Assembly: GCA_000750105.3 (NCBI GenBank)
Contig: JPHH03000010.1
Span: forward strand, 310,001 to 374,000
Origin: Tolypocladium sp. Sup5 PDA-1
Lineage: Eukaryota; Ascomycota; Sordariomycetes; Hypocreales; Ophiocordycipitaceae
Direction: 5' to 3'
DNA: 64,000 nt
This document shows positions 44,816-55,574 of the stretch, piece by piece; positions within the stretch are counted from its first letter, which is position 1; each line of letters opens with the position of its first letter. The position numbers were made by a program, and so were the translations under genes. The notes beneath the pieces are model-generated. The model saw only the letters and a program-made list of their open reading frames with translations, ran no database searches and was not told the origin of the DNA.

Positions 44816-44946
44816 GCCATCCTTCGTCCCTGATGGACAGCCTCTCCTCATCACTCTCGACCATCTCAAGCATCTTCCAAGCCTTTCACTTCAAGCCAGC
44901 CACTCATTCACACCGTCGTTACACAACGCACCACCAAACAGTCAAA

Positions 44947-45345
44947 ATGCAGTTCTTCACCATCGCCGCCCTCTTCGCCGCCACGGCCATCGCCTCGCCC
45001 ACCCACGGTGGCTCCGGCCTCTGCTCCCACGGCCTGTACAGCAACCCGCTGTGCTGCGGCACCGATGTCCTCGGCGTTGCCGGCCTGGACTGCCACGTCC
45101 GTAAGTTCTGTCCCGTTGCCAGAGCCCGCCTGGAGACATCTGCTAACACCCTGCGCAGCCAACCAGTTCCCCGGCAACTGGAACACCTTCCAGAGCATCT
45201 GCTCCGGGAAGGGCAAGGACCCCAAGTGCTGCGTCCTCCCCCTTGTGAGTACACCCTAAATGACCTTGCGCGACTTGGACGCTAATCGGTCTCCCTCCCA
45301 CAGGCTGGACAGGGCATTCTCTGCAAGGACCCCGTTGGTGTGTAA
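44947..45345 (+). CDS. Class II hydrophobin
   Basis: Three exons, 44947-45100, 45159-45244 and 45304-45345, give 93 aa. A signal peptide (MQFFTIAALFAATAIASP) precedes eight cysteines in the hydrophobin order: C, CC (NPLCCGTDV), C (GLDC), C (QSIC), CC (DPKCCVLPL), C (GILC). The spacing between Cys 3 and 4, the LCC and CCVLPLAGQG blocks, and the intron positions mark class II rather than class I. The secreted protein self-assembles at hydrophobic-hydrophilic interfaces on hyphae and spores. There are no extra domains. A TATA box lies 132 bp upstream of the ATG. Confidence 0.95.
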
Positions 45346-45823
45346 ACGACCTTGATCGCGACCTCCTGCGGGTCACGTTTCATGGAGTGACGACAGCCCT
45401 TAGCTGGAGCATGGGGATGGGGAGTTCACTTCTAACGTCTTGTTATTGGCATTGAGGTCATACTCAACTTGGTTCATAAGGTGTAGATAGAAAATACAGC
45501 CTGAGCTCCTTGGTCTGGATTGATTAACGCACATATTTTGGTGATTGCAAGGACAGCCAAGTCCTCCCTCTCGCATCCATTCTAGCGCTTGCACAGTTCC
45601 GTGACACAATGATGTGGGTATCACTTGAGCACAGATAGCGCCGGAGTATCTCCATGGCTGACGTGGAATATTATTGCTGCTCACTGAGTGTGTCTTGATT
45701 TATTTGTCTCTGCTACATATCGCCATACATGTCCCACATGTAGGAGCGTGACGATCAACAAGAATTGAATCGAGCCCGCCATGCCGTATGCAAAGATAAG
45801 CACCAAACGCCGTGCATCCCATC
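45346..45823. other. Intergenic region between convergent genes
   Basis: About 480 bp between the hydrophobin stop and the MFS stop; holds two 3' ends. Nothing else seen. Confidence 0.35.
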
Positions 45824-47777
45824 TCACAGCACCATCTTGAACTCGGGATCGCGGTCATCGCCGCAGCCCGCGTACTGGCTATACTTGCCGTTGCGCTTGT
45901 CGCGGTTGACCTTGGCACACCAAAGTACATTCAGCGCCACCCTAATCAGCAGTGTCAGCGGGCGAGTTTTCGACGAGTTTCCAGGGGGTTACTCACGCAG
46001 CCCAGGCGTAGCAAAGCAGGCCCAGGATGATGGTGTGGCCCCTGTGGTAAAATGGGGCGTCCTTTTTGGGGTACACGAATGCTGTTGTGACGCTGGTCAG
46101 CCCCTGTCCCATTGGAGAAGACGCGCAGGTGGCGGAACTCACTCGCAACGAATCCACCACAGTTGGCGACGGCGAGCTGCAGCGCCGACGTGGTGGCGCG
46201 CTTGTAGTGCCCGGCCGAGTTGTTCGAGTTCCAGACGAGCACGCACGGCACGGCAGAGTACAGCCCGATGGCCATCAGGCATGTCATGGCAAACCGGGAC
46301 GACGCGCCCGTGATGTTGGCGATGGCGGCGTAGCCGGCGATGGCGATAGGGAGGACGAACAGCATGAGCGTGCCTCGCAGCCTCAGGCGGTCCGAGAGGA
46401 AGGCGATGAGGACTGTTTGATGTCAGTTGTGCTCTCATCGCAGAGTCGAGTTGGGGCTCACCCGTTACCGTCGTTGCTACCGCATAGGGGATGACGGTCC
46501 AGAGCTGCGTCGTGTTTGCGTTGGACGCAATGTGGAGGTCGTTGACAATGGTCGGCAACTGGTACCAGTCAGTCGCTTAGTTCATACGAACAATCCCAAC
46601 TGATCACTTACAAAGAGACCGAAAGAGTAGAGCCCCGACAGAATGGCAAAGTAGGCCGTGGACGAGAGCCAGACTTGGACATTGAACACGCCACGACGGA
46701 CCTCAGACCACCGGAATTTCTCTTCCGCTTCGCGAGCGAGACTACCAGGCCACGTTAGCTCACGATACTGAAGTCTTGCCTAGCAGCACTTACTTGAATC
46801 GATCGTCCACGCTGCCCTCCAGCCGCTTCACGGCCCATTCGCGCTCCTCCTCTGTAAGGTACTTGGCCGTGGAGGGGCTATCGGGCAGGCCAAGGAAAGC
46901 AATGCCACCAGCAATGACAGTCAGCATTAGAAGTTAGCCTTCATTTCATAAGCGTCATGGAGTTGAACCTACAATCAGCCCCTCGATGATGAATATCCAT
47001 CGCCAGCCCTCGAGCCCTCCTCGGGGACCGATGGCGGAGAGACCACGGGCCAGCAGACCTGTCTCCGTCAGCACGTACATCATGAATCATAGTCAAGCAA
47101 CCGGACATACCTCCAAACGCGCCAGAGAGCGACGCGGCCGTGTAGAAGATGCCGATCCGCAGCGCCAGCTCGCCGCGCGTATACATCCCCGACAAGTACA
47201 GCACTATGCCCGGCGCCAGCCCACCCTCGGTCAAGCCCAGGATCGCCCGCACGGCCACGAAGCTGCCGTAGCCGCGCACGAAGCCGAGACACATGGTGAC
47301 GATGCCCCAGGCGGCCGTCAGGCAGGGGAGCCAGATCTTTGGCGAGACCTTTTTCAGGACCAGGTTGCTCGGCAGCTCGCTGCAGGTGCACCACACGTTA
47401 GCTGCATGGTGGCCAAGGCACGCGGGATGAGGAGAGCTAGCCTGGCAATGTAGGTGGCGTAGAAGACGGCCAGGCCTTGCGTGTACTGCAGGTCCGTGAT
47501 GCCCAGGTCCTCCTCCAGGCCAATGATCTTGGCGTTGCCCACGTTGGTCCTGTCGAGGAACGAGCAGAGGAACAGCAGGGCCACCAGCGGCAAGACTCTG
47601 CACCTCGATGAGCCCACAATCTTCATCTCGTATGGATTCATCAGAAACTCACCGAGTATCAGTCTTGAGCAGCACGCTCTTGGTAAGCTGCCCCCGGCGC
47701 GTCGCCTCGGGGCTCATGGCGTCGAGCTCAACATGCTCGACCTTGCCGTCCATTTCTAGGTCTGATTTTGAGTTCAT
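45824..47777 (-). CDS. MFS transporter, anion:cation symporter (DAL5/TNA1-like) with a suspect splice site
   Basis: Ten exons on the minus strand (47653-47777, 47442-47597, 47111-47379, 46973-47058, 46794-46921, 46612-46741, 46462-46558, 46143-46412, 45997-46081, 45824-45941) join in phase to 487 aa, the usual length. Family blocks: CSFLDRTNVGNAKIIGLEED, GLTEGGLAPGIVLYLS, EGWRWIFIIEG and LIAFLSDRLRLRG. Members import organic anions such as allantoate, nicotinate or pantothenate at the plasma membrane. Two introns are unusual. The second begins with GC (GC-AG). The fourth lacks AG: the phase-correct acceptor before ACTGTCATT reads CTG where CAG is expected, one base different (position 46923). 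If the base is real the gene may be crippled. Confidence 0.85.
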
Positions 47778-48216
47778 TGGCACAAAGTAGAACAGCAGCA
47801 GCGACTTGGAAGGACGTCGGAATGCTACCTTGGGCGAGTAGACAAGTCGCTGGGCAAGACATCGAGCACCCGGGCCGGACATCCATTTAATAAAGCTCTT
47901 GCTAATCTGCCCCAGGCCCCTGGGCCAGATCTGTGGGGGAATTGGCCATGCGGGGAGAGCAGGGATGTCAAAGCCTCTTCGGCATGCAGAAGTGAGTGCC
48001 GACATTGGCCATGACATCGACGGTGGTCGGCGCTACTTTTGCGGTCCGGCCGGTCCTTCGGATGTGGGCCGGGGCCCAGAATTACGCTCCGCTCCGTGGA
48101 GCCGATACGGAGCTTCAAAAGGTGACGACACCGCGTTTGCAAAGTATAATTCGCTCTCGTGGCATGATTGAAGCCATCTTCACTTTTCATGCTGTGAAAT
48201 GGTCCTGTGACGAACA
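47778..48216. promoter_or_regulatory. Divergent promoter region (MFS / SCOT)
   Basis: A 439-bp gap between divergent start codons. It must contain both promoters; no specific box is certain. Confidence 0.4.
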
Positions 48217-50073
48217 ATGGCTACGACAATGAGGCCAATGCGCGCTGCCGCCCTGCCGCGGGCATCACCATCATCACCAACTCTTATATGCAGCGTCTCG
48301 GCGCGGCTATTCGCGCCAAAGCCGGCATTTCCGAGACGCAGCTTCATGACGACGGAATTTCGCCTCTCGCAGCCGCACAGGAGAGATTCCAAGGTTTTTG
48401 GCACGGCGGACGATGCAGTCGCAGACGTGCGCAGCGGCTCGACCATCCTCAGCTCCGGCTTCGGCCTCTGCGGCGTTGCCGGCACGTCTCCCCGTTCATC
48501 CCGCACAGCTCGTTTGCTAACGACGACGCAGAGACGCTCATCGAGGCGCTGAACCGCCGGGGTGCCGACGCGCTACACTCCCTGACGGCCGTGTCCAACA
48601 ATGCCGGCATGGAAGGGCGTGGCGGGCTCTCGATCCTCACAAAGGCCGGGCAGGTGGACCGGCTCATCCTGTCGTACCTCGGCAACAACAAGGCGCTCGA
48701 GAAGAAGTACCTGACCGGCGAGCTGGCGGTCGAGCTCTGCCCGCAGGGGACGCTAGCAGAACGGCTGCGCGCGGGCGGCGCAGGCATCCCGGCGTTCTTC
48801 ACGCCGACGGGCGCCCGTAAGACGGCACTCTGCCGTTGATGAAGTACCGCAGAGGCTAACGCGAAGAATAGACACGCTCCTCGAAAAGGGTGAGATTCCG
48901 GTCCGGCTCGACGCCTCGGGCAAGGTCCTGGAGAGCGGCCGGCCGCGCGAGACGCGCGAGTTTGGCGGACGGCCGTTCCTCATGGAGACGGCGCTGACGG
49001 GCGACGTGGCAATTCTGCGCGCCTGGAAGGTCGACAAGGCGGGTAACTGCGTCTTCCGGTGGGTCTTTTCTCATGTACCAGGCGACAGTGGCAGTGATGG
49101 TTGACTGACAGAGTACAGATACACGACCAAGGCGTTTGGCCCTCTCATGGCCAAGGCCGCCAAGCTCACCATCGTCGAGGCCGAAAACATCGTCGAGATC
49201 GGCGACATCCACCCCAACGCCGTCGACCTGCCGGGCATCTTCGTCGACCGCGTCGTGCCCGCCACCGCGGAGAAGCAGATCGAGGTCCTCAAGCTCCGCG
49301 ACCCCGGTACTACCACCGACGGAGCCGCAGTGCCCGCGAAGAGCGCCGCGCAGGAGAGGCGGAACCGCATCGGGCGGCGGGCGTCGCGCGAGCTCAAGCA
49401 GGGCTACTACGTCAACCTGGGCGTGGGCATCCCGACGCTCGCGGCGACGTTCATCCCCCCCGGGCGCACCGTCTGGATCCAGTCGGAGAACGGCATCCTG
49501 GGCATGGGCCCGTACCCGACGCGGGACGAGGTCGACGCGGATATCGTGAACGCGGGCAAGGAGACGGTGACGCTGGTGCCGGGCGCGTCGTGCTTTGACT
49601 CGTCCGAGTCGTTTGGCATGATCCGCGGGGGCCATGTCGACGTGTCCATCCTGGGGGTGCGTTCCGCCCTTACCCCTACCTTTCCTTGACTGTGTGCACG
49701 TGACTGACAAGAGCAGGCTCTCCAAGTCAGCGCCGCGGGCGACCTGGCCAACTACATGATCCCCGGCAAGGTCTTCAAGGGCATGGGCGGCGCCATGGAC
49801 CTCGTCGCCAACCCGGACAGCACCAAGATCGTCGTGGCGACCGAGCACGTGGCCAAGGACGGCTCGTCCAAGGTGGTGCAGCGGTGCAGCCTGCCGCTGA
49901 CCGGCGCGCGCGTCGTGAGCACCATCATCACGGACCTGTGCGTCTTCCAGGTGGACCGCGAGAAGGGCACGCTCACGCTGACGGAGCTGGCGCCGGGCGT
50001 TGGCATCGATGAGGTACGGAGCAAGACGGAGGCGGAGTTTGCTGTTGCGGAGGATGTGACGAGCATGGACTGA
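48217..50073 (+). CDS. Succinyl-CoA:3-ketoacid CoA transferase (SCOT), mitochondrial
   Basis: Five exons, 48217-48481, 48532-48816, 48872-49058, 49119-49656 and 49717-50073, give 543 aa. An Arg/Ser/Ala-rich N-terminus without acidic residues is a mitochondrial presequence. The alpha part has SGFGLCGVAETLI and AVSNNAGMEGRGGL; the beta part begins after a linker (about residues 285-300) with NRIGRRASRELKQGYYVNLG. The catalytic glutamate is in IQSENGILGMG. The enzyme moves CoA from succinyl-CoA to acetoacetate, letting the cell burn ketone bodies. Intron 1 has a GC donor (GCACGT). Total length and both half-domains match the single-chain eukaryotic form. Confidence 0.94.
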
Positions 50074-50118
50074 CTGATGGTCCGGACATGTCGGCGCACA
50101 AGGAAGTAAGCGGGACGG

Positions 50119-50197
50119 CGAGGAACGGGAGGAATCGCGAGGGGCTGCAAGGAACAGGGGAAACATGGGGAAATACAAAGTTAGAGCCCTCGCTCAC
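50119..50197. repeat. Diverged copy of the 2244-2513 repeat family
   Basis: TACAAAGTTAGAGCCCTCGC (50174-50193), read in reverse, matches the 2244 end (GCGAAGGCTCCA then GCTTTGTA) with several changes, and the adjoining GGAA-rich part (AGGAACGGGAGGAATCGCGA) matches the GGAATAGCGA units near the 2513 end. Only one end is present, so this is a fragment or a solo terminus. It falls between the SCOT stop and the AhpD-like stop. Confidence 0.5.
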
Positions 50198-50390
50198 CAG
50201 AAGGGATAGACCGGGCGCTCTGCAATTGATTTGACTTGATCCGATCCGATCCGATACATGTCCGAGTTGGTCATCTATTACTTGCTCACTCAACACCTGC
50301 ACCCGCGAGCACCTCAGCTGCAGCCTCATCCTGGACACACGTCTATTCATATACAGCCCCAACATCTACAGTCTACAGTCTACGCCCCCA

Positions 50391-51273
50391 TCACAGCTTC
50401 GCCTCCCTCCCCGCAAAGCTACTCCCTCCCAGCGCCTCCACGATGCCATCCACGCTCCTCAACACCCACTCCCCGCCCTCATCCCCCGCCAGCCACCGCA
50501 CCACCTCCTCCTCCTCCTCGCCGCCCCTCCACGTCCCGTCCTCCCACGCCTTGCGCAGCCCGAAGACGTGCGACAGCACCTGCGGCCCCACGCCCGTCTG
50601 CGCGCGCAGGCACGCCACCGCCACCGCCGACGTCAGCACCCGGCCCAGCGCGACCCCGTGCCCGGGCGGATCGGACAGCAAGGGCCCGTAGTGGCTGCCG
50701 AGGATGACCACCGGTAGGTCCGGGTGCGCGCGCGCCAGCTTGGCCACGAGCTTGGCCTCGAAGGGTGCGTAGATGGAGTCCCAGAGCTGCCGCCCGCGCG
50801 CGCCCGTGGCCTCGACGTTGTCCGGCGTGAGGCCGCGGGTGGGCGTCGTGGACAGCGAGGCGGCGACGTCGCGCGGCAGCGACGCGTGGAAGGCGTTGAG
50901 GCAGTTGATGGTGCGCGGGATGCCGTTGAAGCTGATGCACTTGAGGCCGACCTCGCGGATCAGCTCGGCCGTCTGCGTCGCGCTGGCGCCGGCCTGCGCG
51001 GCGGCGACGTCGAACAGGATGGGCAGCGCGTCGGGCGAGTTGAGGGTGAAGGTGGCTGCGGCCTGCACACGTCCATTAGCACCCATCCACTTCGTCGCGA
51101 GGCATCAGACGTACCGAAATGGCCAGCCACGGCCGCGCGCCCAGCTTCCTCCGCGCCGCATCCTGCGCAATGCCCCGGTACACCTCGGCCATGCCCCGCG
51201 CCGCCGCGACGGGCCCCGGCCGGGCAAACGGCGCGTTGATGAGCGCCTTGAGCGACGGCGACAGCTTCGACAT
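50391..51273 (-). CDS. AhpD-like (carboxymuconolactone decarboxylase fold) protein with PTS1
   Basis: Two exons, 51115-51273 and 50391-51062, give 276 aa. The protein is almost all helix; the block TAELIREVGLKCISFNGIPR followed by TINCLNAFHASLP resembles fungal AhpD-like proteins, but no CxxC redox pair is present, so peroxidase-partner chemistry is doubtful. The last three residues are AKL, an accepted variant of the C-terminal peroxisomal targeting signal 1 (SKL type), suggesting import into peroxisomes. An acidic run EEEEEVV lies near residue 240. It is divergent from the DIC1-type carrier, with 358 bp between starts. Function unknown. Confidence 0.75.
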
Positions 51274-51631
51274 GTTGTCTCTGTGCTTGTTCTCGCGAGC
51301 GTGGTCGCGTTCCGTGGTAGCAGGTGCAGCGGCCGCCGGTGTCGGGTCTTTATGCCCCATCGCCCATTGAATCCTCGTCGGTGTCGTCGGCAACTTCCCC
51401 CGGTGCCATGACGCATTATACCCGCGGGCCGGCCGTCGGCGCGCAGATCTGGGCGCCGACGACGCCACGCGGACCGGGGTCGCCGGCGCGCAGTTGTGGT
51501 GCCCGAGCATCTGCCTACATTGCGCAAGAGGCGTTTCCGAGCAAGTGCGAATGCATGTATAATGAGGAAATGTCAGCCATTGATGGCGATGCGCCGCAGA
51601 GTCGGACATTGCAGCATTGCGTTGTGTCACA
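51274..51631. promoter_or_regulatory. Divergent promoter region (AhpD-like / carrier)
   Basis: A 358-bp gap between divergent start codons; no distinct motif was identified. Confidence 0.35.
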
Positions 51632-52957
51632 ATGAGCGGCAGAGCGAGTAAGCCACGGGAGCCGTTTTGGCTGGGGTGAGTTACCGCCGCATCACGACTC
51701 CAACAGCACCGACTTACACGCATCGTGACAGCGGCGCGGCAGCCTCCGTGGCTGTGTGCTTCAGTAAGTTTGATACAATAACATTGCCACGAGAGGAAGA
51801 ATGAGATTATTGACATTCATCACAGCGCACCCCTTGGATCAAACAAAATAGTGGGCAAGCCTCATCCCCTTCTCAACGAGCATCATCACCATTGACCTCC
51901 TCCCCAGCCGGATGCAGGTCCTCAAATCCGGCACCTCCATGCTGACCACAATGTCCCGCTTCGCCGCCCGCGACGGTACGCTCTCCTCTCTCATGCATCC
52001 CGATCTCGCACTCACCACTCACCCAGGCATCCCCTCCCTCTGGGCCGGCCTCTCCGCCTCCATCCTCCGCCAGGCCACCTACTCAACCGCCCGCTTCGGC
52101 ATCCACGCCGCCCTCGCCGCCCACACCCTCCAGCGCTCCGGGCGCGACAAGCTGCCCCTGTCGTGGAACATCGCCTGCGCGGGCCTCGCCGGCGGGCTGG
52201 CCGGCCTCATCGGCAACCCCACCGAGGTCGTCCTCGTGCGCATGTGCGCCGACGGCGCGAAGCCGGCTGCTGAGCGGTTTGCCTACGCGAATGCGCTGAC
52301 GGGCCTGGGGCGCGTGTGGACGGAGGAGGGCGTGCGGGCGTTTAGCAAGGGGCTTGCGCCGAATGTTGCGCGCAGCATCTTGATGAGTATGCCTGCCTCT
52401 GTCCGGTATCGGGAAAGGGGCTAACATGCATCGGCAGACGTCTCGCAGATAGCCACGTGAGTAGCATCCCGCAACTGTATCCCCGAAGATACCAGCTGAC
52501 GAGTGAATTAGATACGCCTCGGCGAAGCAGTACCTCCTCGCCTCTGCCGGCCGCAGCGACGACATCACCACCCACGCCCTCGCCTCCCTGACGGCCGGCA
52601 CCGTCGCCACCACGCTGTGCGCACCGGCCGACGTCCTCAAGAGCCGCATGCAAAACAGCGCAGGGAAAGACGTAAGCCCCCTTGCCCTTGCATCCAGGGC
52701 CGGAGCTAATCACCCTCCAGGGTCTCTTGCAGGTCATCAGAACCGGCCTCCGAGACGAAGGGCCTCGGTTCCTCATGAAGGGATGGACGCCAGCGTGGCT
52801 GCGGCTAACGTACGTCGGCCTCTCCAACTCGCTTTTCAAGTGCTAACGCTGGTGCTGCAGGCCGCATACCGTTCTCACCTTTGTCTTTATGGAGCAGCTG
52901 CGGAAGCTCACGCAGGTTCAGTTCTTCAGTCGGACGCAAGAAACACCACAGTTGTAG
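51632..52957 (+). CDS. DIC1: Mitochondrial dicarboxylate carrier (SLC25 family, Dic1-like)
   Basis: Nine exons, 51632-51675, 51732-51763, 51826-51850, 51908-51975, 52027-52386, 52438-52456, 52512-52671, 52721-52809 and 52861-52957, all join in phase to 297 aa. Three SLC25 repeats are visible: THPLDQTKYRMQ (PxDxxKxR signature) then LWAGLSASILRQATYSTARF; GNPTEVVLVRM then FSKGLAPNVARSIL; CAPADVLKSRMQ then FLMKGWTPAWLRLTPHTVL. Block order and RQ-YxTxRFG wording match yeast Dic1, which exchanges malate or succinate for phosphate across the inner membrane. Several exons are tiny (25, 32 and 19 nt), and an ATG at 51913 inside the gene would give a false shorter start. Repeat 2 has Glu (PTEVV) in place of the usual Asp. 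Confidence 0.87.
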
Positions 52958-53066
52958 CCATACTTCATTCACATGTCCCTTTGTAGATACCTAGATATTG
53001 ATGCATCCACCGCGTATTCATTGAATACAAAGATATGTGGCAGCACATTTCAGAGCGGTCGCGTAC

Positions 53067-55574
53067 CTAAAACTCCGGCCAGTGCAGCCAGTCAAAGTTG
53101 TTCATGTCCTCCCACGAAAGCCCCCCAAACGAGGGCTCGAATTCGTTGCCCGGCTGGTTCAGCACGTGGGCAATCTGGTCGTCCGACATGGCTGAGAACT
53201 GCAGCGGCTCGGGCCAAAGCAGCTGCTGGCCCATAAAGTCGGGCTGTGCCGGAACAGATGTGCCCATTGGCATCTGTGGCGTTGACGACTGGTTCGCATC
53301 CTGTGCGGATGCACCACCGGCAGCGGCTTTCCTCACAATCTGCCGCAAGTACTTCCCATACAGAAGAGAGAGCCCGTTTCGATGTTCTGTCACGGCGCCG
53401 ATGCGTTCCAGCACGCCGGCCGTCTCGTCAATCAGCTTCCTTATACTGGGCGCCAGCGTAGATCCGCCCGTGGTGTATGCGCTCAGGGTCAGGGCGAAGC
53501 AGGCGGCAAAGGATATCATAATGGTCGTATTGTTGGGCATAGATCGAAGCTGTGATTCTCCCTGTATTGCAGCCCGCATCACGTTTAGGGCCGATGACAG
53601 ACCGGCGGTCCGGAAGAAGCGGCGCACTTCGGTGGGCGCCGTTGGGTGGTTGATGATGCCTCCGTACGTGGAAAGGCGGGTGTGCGCCACAAGAATCTCG
53701 ACATATGGCGGCAGGCGTCGTTCTGAAGCTCGTCAGCAAGGTGTGCCATCAAGCCGAGGTTTGAACTAACGTAGCCCCGTGCCAATTGAAACTCCCCATT
53801 CAGTTTGCCATTGGTCGAAGAAGCGTTCTATGGCGCTCTGGATACTGCAAGGTGTTAGCTATGCTGTCTCATCAAGGCCCAATATGGATGTCTCACGATT
53901 GAGCTATTAATGACCCATCACTCGTGGCATTTTGCGACCCGTCACATTGTGACCGAACCGTGCTGAAGAGGCCGTCCTATTTATAGTCAAAACGGCACTC
54001 CGCCTGTAAATTCACATGCCTCACCAGGTTTCTCCTGAGGACAGCCATCGACACTAGATTGCCGTCTTGCGCGTCGCTCTGCGGCGAACGGTGCCAAGTG
54101 TCGCAGTCCTTGATGAGTCGGGACACGGGGACTGCAAACGGCCGCCCCCGCGCCAGGGACATGCTACAGACCACAAGGTTAGCATGGGCAAGTTTGACAC
54201 CCGCACGGCCACGTACCCTCGCTCGAGCACAAACAAGGATATCCAGCATCTCTCCCTCCCGCGCAGCAGCATCTTCCCCATCTCGGACCACGGGTCGACG
54301 TCGGGGAATCCGTCAATGGCCAGGGCCGTCCGCGTAGCCAGGCACTCCCCTCTCGCAAGCGTCAGCTTCGAGCCTTCCTCCAACAGTTCGGTGGGCACCA
54401 GGACTTTGTGGAGGGACAAGTCTATGGCAATGCTGGTCGCCATGGAAATGTACACGCAGGCTTCGTCGTCGGTGCTGTGCTGGCCAGGAAACATCCAGGG
54501 TATGCTGACCATGAATGCGATGACAATCTCAACGGACTTGTGCCTGCGCAGCATGACCCGATGTGCCAGGGTCTTGACATGGTTGGAGAGCCGCTTGGAT
54601 ATGGCGGACGCGGTGGGCACGAAGAGTGCCGATGCCGCCATGACGGAGGTGCAGAGAAAGGCAGATCGAGACCGGGCAAAGGATACGGTGTAGACTCGCG
54701 GATCCATTCCCCAGCGAGTGTGCGCCAGGTTGGCGTGAAAGCTGCATACAAGCATGAGCGCCCACTCGGCGAGTGTTTTGTTGACCAAGGAGGTATTCTC
54801 ACTATGAAAAGAGGGTCTCGGCCTCCTCCTCGGTGACGAGGCCGAGCGAGATGGGATCAATGTCATCGCCAACATCGAGAGTCACGCGCGCCGAGGTAAA
54901 GAAGTCTTCAAGGGCCACAGACTCGCCCGTCTTCCCCGTGGACTGCTGGTCCCTCCGTCGTGTCTGGGGCGACGGCCGGCTGCACGACTCACTCGAGGGC
55001 TGGATGTACGAGGCGCGGGCGAGCAGCTGGAGCGGGTTCTCGGCGTCGTCGATAGCCAGGCTCTCCTCAGTGCGTTGCACAAAATCCGACATTGATGCGG
55101 GATTTGTGTCACCCGCCCCATCTTCGCCGCCGCTGGAGGACTCGTCATCGTCGTCACAATAGGAGCGATGCTGTGACGCCGAGGCCTGACTGGGCGACGA
55201 CTCGCCGGCGTCAATCTCGCCTAGCAGGTCGCGTAGCTGCGTCACTACCTTTGCATCGTCGGCGCTCTGCCTCTCTCCAGCGCGAGCCCGCTTGACGGCC
55301 TGTTCAATCTGAAACAGGGCCTTGTCGAGGCCAACCCTCTTGCTGTGTAGAAGTCAGCAACCGAGACTCGACACAGAGGCAGACCAGAGACGAGGGGCCA
55401 GCTTCACTTCTTGATGCCCTTTTGCCTCCCGGCATGAAAGTCTGGGCGGACGCACTCGCGGCCCAGCTGCACACAGCGCTTACACCGTCCCTCGGGCGGC
55501 GTCCACTCGCACTTGATCTTGCTGCGGCGGCAGACGAGACAGGCCGCCTGCTTGAGGCGCGGGGAGTCGTCCAT
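53067..55574 (-). CDS. Zn2Cys6 fungal transcription factor
   Basis: Seven exons, 55408-55574, 54803-55342, 54217-54741, 54025-54163, 53897-53976, 53771-53844 and 53067-53722, join in phase to 726 aa. The N-terminal binuclear cluster is C-x2-C-x6-C-x8-C-x2-C-x6-C starting at Cys12 (ACLVCRRSKIKC, then CKRCVQLGREC), followed by a coiled segment (KALFQIEQAVKRARAG) and an acidic Ser-rich linker (residues about 95-150). The fungal-specific middle homology domain (LFSYFHANLAHTRWGMDPRV, EACVYISMATSIAIDLSLHK) runs through the centre. A nuclear DNA-binding regulator of unknown target. It ends 109 bp from the convergent carrier gene. Intact reading through all joins. Confidence 0.9.

Noticed and set aside
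48856..50178. A 440-codon minus-strand open frame opposite the SCOT gene
   Set aside because: It is antisense to well-supported SCOT exons, has Arg/Ala-rich low-complexity translation without family resemblance, and reflects GC-biased third positions.
53141..53240. Alternative first exon for a small plus-strand gene after the carrier
   Set aside because: The frame is antisense to the last exon of the Zn2Cys6 regulator and has no conserved content.
54067..54693. A 208-codon plus-strand frame within the Zn2Cys6 gene
   Set aside because: Antisense to exons of the transcription factor that join in phase and carry the fungal-specific domain.
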